Origin: Candidatus Aminicenantota bacterium
Lineage (GTDB): Bacteria > Acidobacteriota > Aminicenantia > JAMOAD01
NCBI GenBank assembly: GCA_027070475.1
Contig: JALXDT010000344.1
Span: 1,864 to 10,237, forward strand
Length of the DNA: 8,374 nt
Reading direction: 5' to 3'
In this document: positions 5,975 through 8,374 of the stretch, one piece after another
How positions within the stretch are numbered: position 1 is the first letter of the stretch
Layout: each line of letters starts with the position of its first letter
Program-made: the position numbers and the translations under genes
Notes under the pieces: model-generated
Told to the model about the DNA's origin: nothing
Databases searched by the model: none
What the model saw: the letters and a program-made list of their open reading frames with translations, nothing else

Positions 5975-8014
5975 ATGAGCAAAGAAAAATTTACACCATT
6001 TGTTCCTGACCAAACAGATCTTAAAGAATTTACATTAAGAGCTGTTATACTTGGACTTTTTATGACAGTTATCTTAGGAGCTGCCAATGCCTACCTTGGG
6101 CTAAGGGCAGGTATGACAATAGCAGCTACCTATCCTGCTGCCGTCATTGGTATGGCTATTTTGAAACTTGTAAAAGGTTCAATACTTGAAGAGAATATAG
6201 CCAGAACCATAGGCTCAATTGGAGAATCAATCGCAGCGGGGGCAATTTTTACAATCCCTGCTTTTGTTATTTCAGGAGTATGGAAGAAATTTGATAGTTT
6301 TGAAGCATACTGGAAATCCTCAGCTTTAATGTTGGTTGGAGGTGTACTTGGGATTTTGTTTGTTACTGTTTTAAGAAAAGTAATGGTTGAAGATCCTGAG
6401 TTACCCTTTCCTGAATCAATTGCAGCTTCGGAAATTCATAAAGCAGGTCAAAAAGGAGGAGAAGGGGCAAAATATCTCTTTCAAGCAATGGGAGTAGGGA
6501 GTCTTATTTATCTTTTAGGTGTTTTTAAATTCTTTTCAGCTTCAAAAGATTTTATCTTTGGATTGGGGAAAAGTCTCAATCTCTCAATAGGTAAGCTTAA
6601 ACTTGCTGGGAAAGAGCTTTTCCCAAGTGTGAAGGTAGGAGGGAAGGCTACCTTTGCTGGACCTGCAATAAGTCCTGCATATATAGGAGTTGGTTATATT
6701 ATTGGACCAGAACTGGCAGCTTTGAATTTTGCAGGAGGTGTTCTTGCATGGGGACTTTTTGTTCCTCTTATAATATTTTTTACAGGACCAAATTTATCTA
6801 CTGTTTTCCCTGTGGGAGCTGGGGTTGAAGGTGCGGAGATTTGGTATAAAACAGCAATTTTAATATGGAAATCTATTGTTAGGCCCATAGCTGTGGGAGG
6901 AATGCTTGTAGGAGCTGTTTATACTCTCTATAAGATGAGAAAAAATCTTGCTTTGGGGATGAAAAGAGCTGTAAGCGATGTTAAAAAAGCTGCAAAACAG
7001 GAAACATCTACAAAGAGAACTGATAAAGACCTTAATTTCAGAGTGGTTGCTATAGGCCTGTTTTTAACCTTAATAGCTATGACTATTATTTATTATGTTT
7101 TCACTCATTCATGGAATGCTGCATTGACAGCTGCTCTTGTGATGGCAGTTGCAGGATTTTTCTTTGCTGCCGTATCAGGTAACCTTGTAGGGCTTATAGG
7201 CTCATCAAATAACCCGATTTCAGGTTTGACTTTATCAACACTTATTGTAGCAGCTTTATTAATGTTAGTTGTAGGTGCAAAAGGCACTGCTGGTATAGCA
7301 GCTGTTTTAGGAGTTGCAGCAGTTGTTTGTGTATCCTCGGCTGTCGCAGGGGAGATGCTTCAGGATTTAAAAGTAGGTCACATTCTTGGAGGAACACCAT
7401 GGAAAATGCAGGTAGGAGATTTAATTGGAGTTCTGATTGGCTCCCTTATAATGTATTTCCCTCTCTTGGTACTTCATATTGGAGATATAAAAGGAGGAGG
7501 AGAAGGTTTTGGTGGAAAAGCTCTTCCTGCTCCTCAAGCTGGTCTTATGGCTGATCTCACTAAGGGGATTGTAGGAGGAAATATGGCTTGGCTTCTTGTC
7601 GTAGTTGGAATCTTAATGGGAACCGCATTTATTATGGTAAAAGTAAAATCACCAATGTTAGTTGCAGTTGGTATGTATCTTCCGCTTGAAACAACCTTTG
7701 CAATATTTATAGGGGGAATGATAAGGTGGATAATTGATAGCAAAATCAAGAAGAAAAATTTTAACGATAATCAAAAAGCAAGAGTTGAAAATACAGGAGT
7801 ACTTTTAGCTTCGGGTTTGATTGCAGGGGAAGCTCTAACAGGGCTTGTTATAGCTGCTTTAAAATTCTTTGATATTTCAATCCCTGCAATTTTTGAACAT
7901 GCTTCCTATTTATTAGGCTTGGTGTTTTTGATTCTAATAGGCTATTATCTTGTAGCCTTACCTCTTAAAAAGGCAGGAGATCCAGACGAACCGGCAACCC
8001 AAATAGCAGAATAA
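5975..8014 (+). CDS. OPT-family oligopeptide (or metal-chelate) transporter
   Basis: This 679-residue inner-membrane protein has roughly 14-16 hydrophobic segments spread over about 21-660, with hydrophilic linkers at about 320-353 and 586-605. OPT proteins are ion-coupled importers of small peptides, glutathione-type compounds or metal chelates; the substrate cannot be told from sequence. Family motifs seen: NAYLGLRAGMTIAATYPAA (38-56), ENIARTIGSIGES (73-85), LPFPESIAASEIHKAG (143-158), AYIGVGYIIGPE (235-246), GNLVGLIGSSNNPISG (402-417), VAGEMLQDLKVGH (457-469) with GGTPWKMQ just after, and ASGLIAGEAL (612-621). Length and motif order are those of the bacterial OPT subfamily, so it looks complete. 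The start has an ideal SD, GGAGG (5966-5970), directly after the cheY stop, with only nine bases between the genes. It is the last gene of the operon, followed by a strong hairpin. Linkage to ackA suggests peptide use for fermentation. Confidence 0.96.
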   Translation: MSKEKFTPFVPDQTDLKEFTLRAVILGLFMTVILGAANAYLGLRAGMTIAATYPAAVIGMAILKLVKGSILEENIARTIGSIGESIAAGAIFTIPAFVISGVWKKFDSFEAYWKSSALMLVGGVLGILFVTVLRKVMVEDPELPFPESIAASEIHKAGQKGGEGAKYLFQAMGVGSLIYLLGVFKFFSASKDFIFGLGKSLNLSIGKLKLAGKELFPSVKVGGKATFAGPAISPAYIGVGYIIGPELAALNFAGGVLAWGLFVPLIIFFTGPNLSTVFPVGAGVEGAEIWYKTAILIWKSIVRPIAVGGMLVGAVYTLYKMRKNLALGMKRAVSDVKKAAKQETSTKRTDKDLNFRVVAIGLFLTLIAMTIIYYVFTHSWNAALTAALVMAVAGFFFAAVSGNLVGLIGSSNNPISGLTLSTLIVAALLMLVVGAKGTAGIAAVLGVAAVVCVSSAVAGEMLQDLKVGHILGGTPWKMQVGDLIGVLIGSLIMYFPLLVLHIGDIKGGGEGFGGKALPAPQAGLMADLTKGIVGGNMAWLLVVVGILMGTAFIMVKVKSPMLVAVGMYLPLETTFAIFIGGMIRWIIDSKIKKKNFNDNQKARVENTGVLLASGLIAGEALTGLVIAALKFFDISIPAIFEHASYLLGLVFLILIGYYLVALPLKKAGDPDEPATQIAE

Positions 8015-8023
8015 AATAATAAT

Positions 8024-8048
8024 CCGCTCCGCTTCTCAAGCGGAGCGG
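8024..8048 (+). terminator. GC-rich hairpin at the end of the operon
   Basis: CCGCTCCGCTT (8024-8034), loop CTC, AAGCGGAGCGG (8038-8048) is a perfect 11-base stem starting ten bases after the OPT stop. It is flanked by A/T-rich sequence that is itself partly inverted (ATAATAAT left, ATTTATTAT right), so it could work in both directions. A true T run is lacking (GATTTATTAT), so it may also stabilise the mRNA 3' end. It stands out strongly in AT-rich DNA. Confidence 0.7.
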
Positions 8049-8056
8049 GATTTATT

Positions 8057-8182
8057 ATGAAATTTAAAGAAAAGTTATTTGTTTCTGAGCTGAAAAAAAT
8101 AAATATGCAGATAAGAAGAGGTATTAAGACCTCTTTTTTATATGTTAGCGAGCCTTATACCCCTATGAAAAAAACAGGATAA
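8057..8182 (+). CDS. Doubtful 41-residue ORF (possibly a truncated gene)
   Basis: The ORF starts MKFKEKLFVSELKK and ends EPYTPMKKTG before TAA at 8180-8182. The first 25-30 residues have the Lys/Ile-rich, AT-rich character of the genes to the left; the tail is coded in sequence that may belong to the foreign right end. No family is recognised. The only SD-like GGAG (8042-8045) lies inside the preceding hairpin, 11 bases from the ATG, and a terminator-like hairpin lies within the ORF. It could be the cut 5' end of a host gene joined to foreign DNA, or just a chance ORF. Confidence 0.2.
   Translation: MKFKEKLFVSELKKINMQIRRGIKTSFLYVSEPYTPMKKTG
8116..8139 (+). terminator. Second terminator-like hairpin with T tract
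   Basis: AAGAGGT (8116-8122), a six-base loop and ACCTCTT (8129-8135) run straight into a T tract (8134-8139). This is the classic form of an intrinsic terminator, though the stem is only moderately stable. It may back up the GC-rich hairpin at 8024-8048, which lacks a T run. Its position inside the 41-codon ORF argues that this ORF is not a normal gene. Confidence 0.45.
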
Positions 8183-8190
8183 TATAAACA

Positions 8191-8374
8191 ATGCTGGTAT
8201 TTTCAGACTTGGCGATACGCCGTGGCTCACGTCAACTACTATCAGATGCTAACTTTAGCATTCACCCACAACAAAAAGTGGGTCTGACGGGAGCAAATGG
8301 AACGGGTAAGTCCACCTTGTTTGCATTGATTATGGCGCAACTTGATGCCGCAGAACGTAGCTTCTCTATGACAC
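8191..8374 (+). CDS. yheS: ABC-F ATPase, YheS-like, N-terminal fragment (runs off right edge)
   Basis: Sixty-one codons are visible of a protein usually above 600 residues. ABC-F proteins are soluble twin-ATPase factors that act on the ribosome, not transporters. Seen: the start MLVFSDLAIRRGSRQLL, close to the E. coli YheS N-terminus as I recall it, then QKVGLTG (28-34) and the Walker A motif G34-A-N-G-T-G-K40-S41. The second ATPase site, linker and signature motifs lie beyond the edge. A weak SD, AGGA (8176-8179), is 11 bases before the ATG. The fragment is about 47% G+C (87 of 184 bases), all four Arg codons are CGC/CGT, and it has only two Lys, unlike every gene to the left. It seems to come from a gammaproteobacterium-like genome, by transfer or by a chimeric assembly. 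Confidence 0.8.
   Translation, partial: MLVFSDLAIRRGSRQLLSDANFSIHPQQKVGLTGANGTGKSTLFALIMAQLDAAERSFSMT

Noticed and set aside
7327..7554. Plus-strand 75-codon ORF inside the OPT gene
   Set aside because: It is out of frame with a conserved transporter sequence and gives a low-complexity Ser/Arg-rich product.
1..8374. tRNA, rRNA, CRISPR array, insertion sequence or integrase
   Set aside because: No conserved RNA motif, regularly spaced repeat or transposase-like frame was seen; the intergenic gaps are all below 180 bases.

Overview
The window looks like chromosomal DNA from an AT-rich, probably anaerobic and fermentative bacterium. By eye the coding regions are roughly 30-38% G+C, the intergenic DNA is far more AT-rich, and the proteins are rich in Lys, Glu and Ile with Arg coded almost wholly by AGA/AGG. 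Shine-Dalgarno sites are strong (GGAGG type) and genes overlap tightly. I cannot name the phylum from this sequence. The last ~190-230 bases are different: about 47% G+C, CGN arginine codons and a gammaproteobacteria-like ABC-F gene start. They look foreign to the rest of the window.

Layout. 1-490 (minus strand) is the 5' half of nadA (quinolinate synthase), running off the left edge. Positions 491-627 form a divergent promoter region. 628-960 is a small thioredoxin-fold protein with a C-N-V-C active site. After a 137-base promoter region comes a rightward run of five tightly packed genes: ackA (1098-2303), a large HEAT-repeat protein (2300-4738), a CheR methyltransferase (4740-5597), a CheY-like receiver (5594-5965) and an OPT-family transporter (5975-8014). 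Spacings are -4, +1, -4 and +9 bases, so co-transcription and partial translational coupling are very likely. A GC-rich hairpin (8024-8048) and a second hairpin with a T tract (8116-8139) follow. Then comes a doubtful 41-codon ORF and the start of a YheS-like ABC-F ATPase (8191 onward), cut by the right edge.

How the genes may work together. OPT transporters import oligopeptides or metal chelates, and acetate kinase makes ATP from acetyl phosphate in fermentation, so the outer genes of the operon fit peptide-fuelled fermentative metabolism. Between them sit a chemotaxis-type methyltransferase and a one-domain response regulator with a HEAT-repeat scaffold, but no CheA, CheW, CheB or receptor in view. 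This three-gene module is the most interesting biology in the window. The sharpest anomaly is the compositional break near the right edge, which is either an assembly chimera or a recent transfer.
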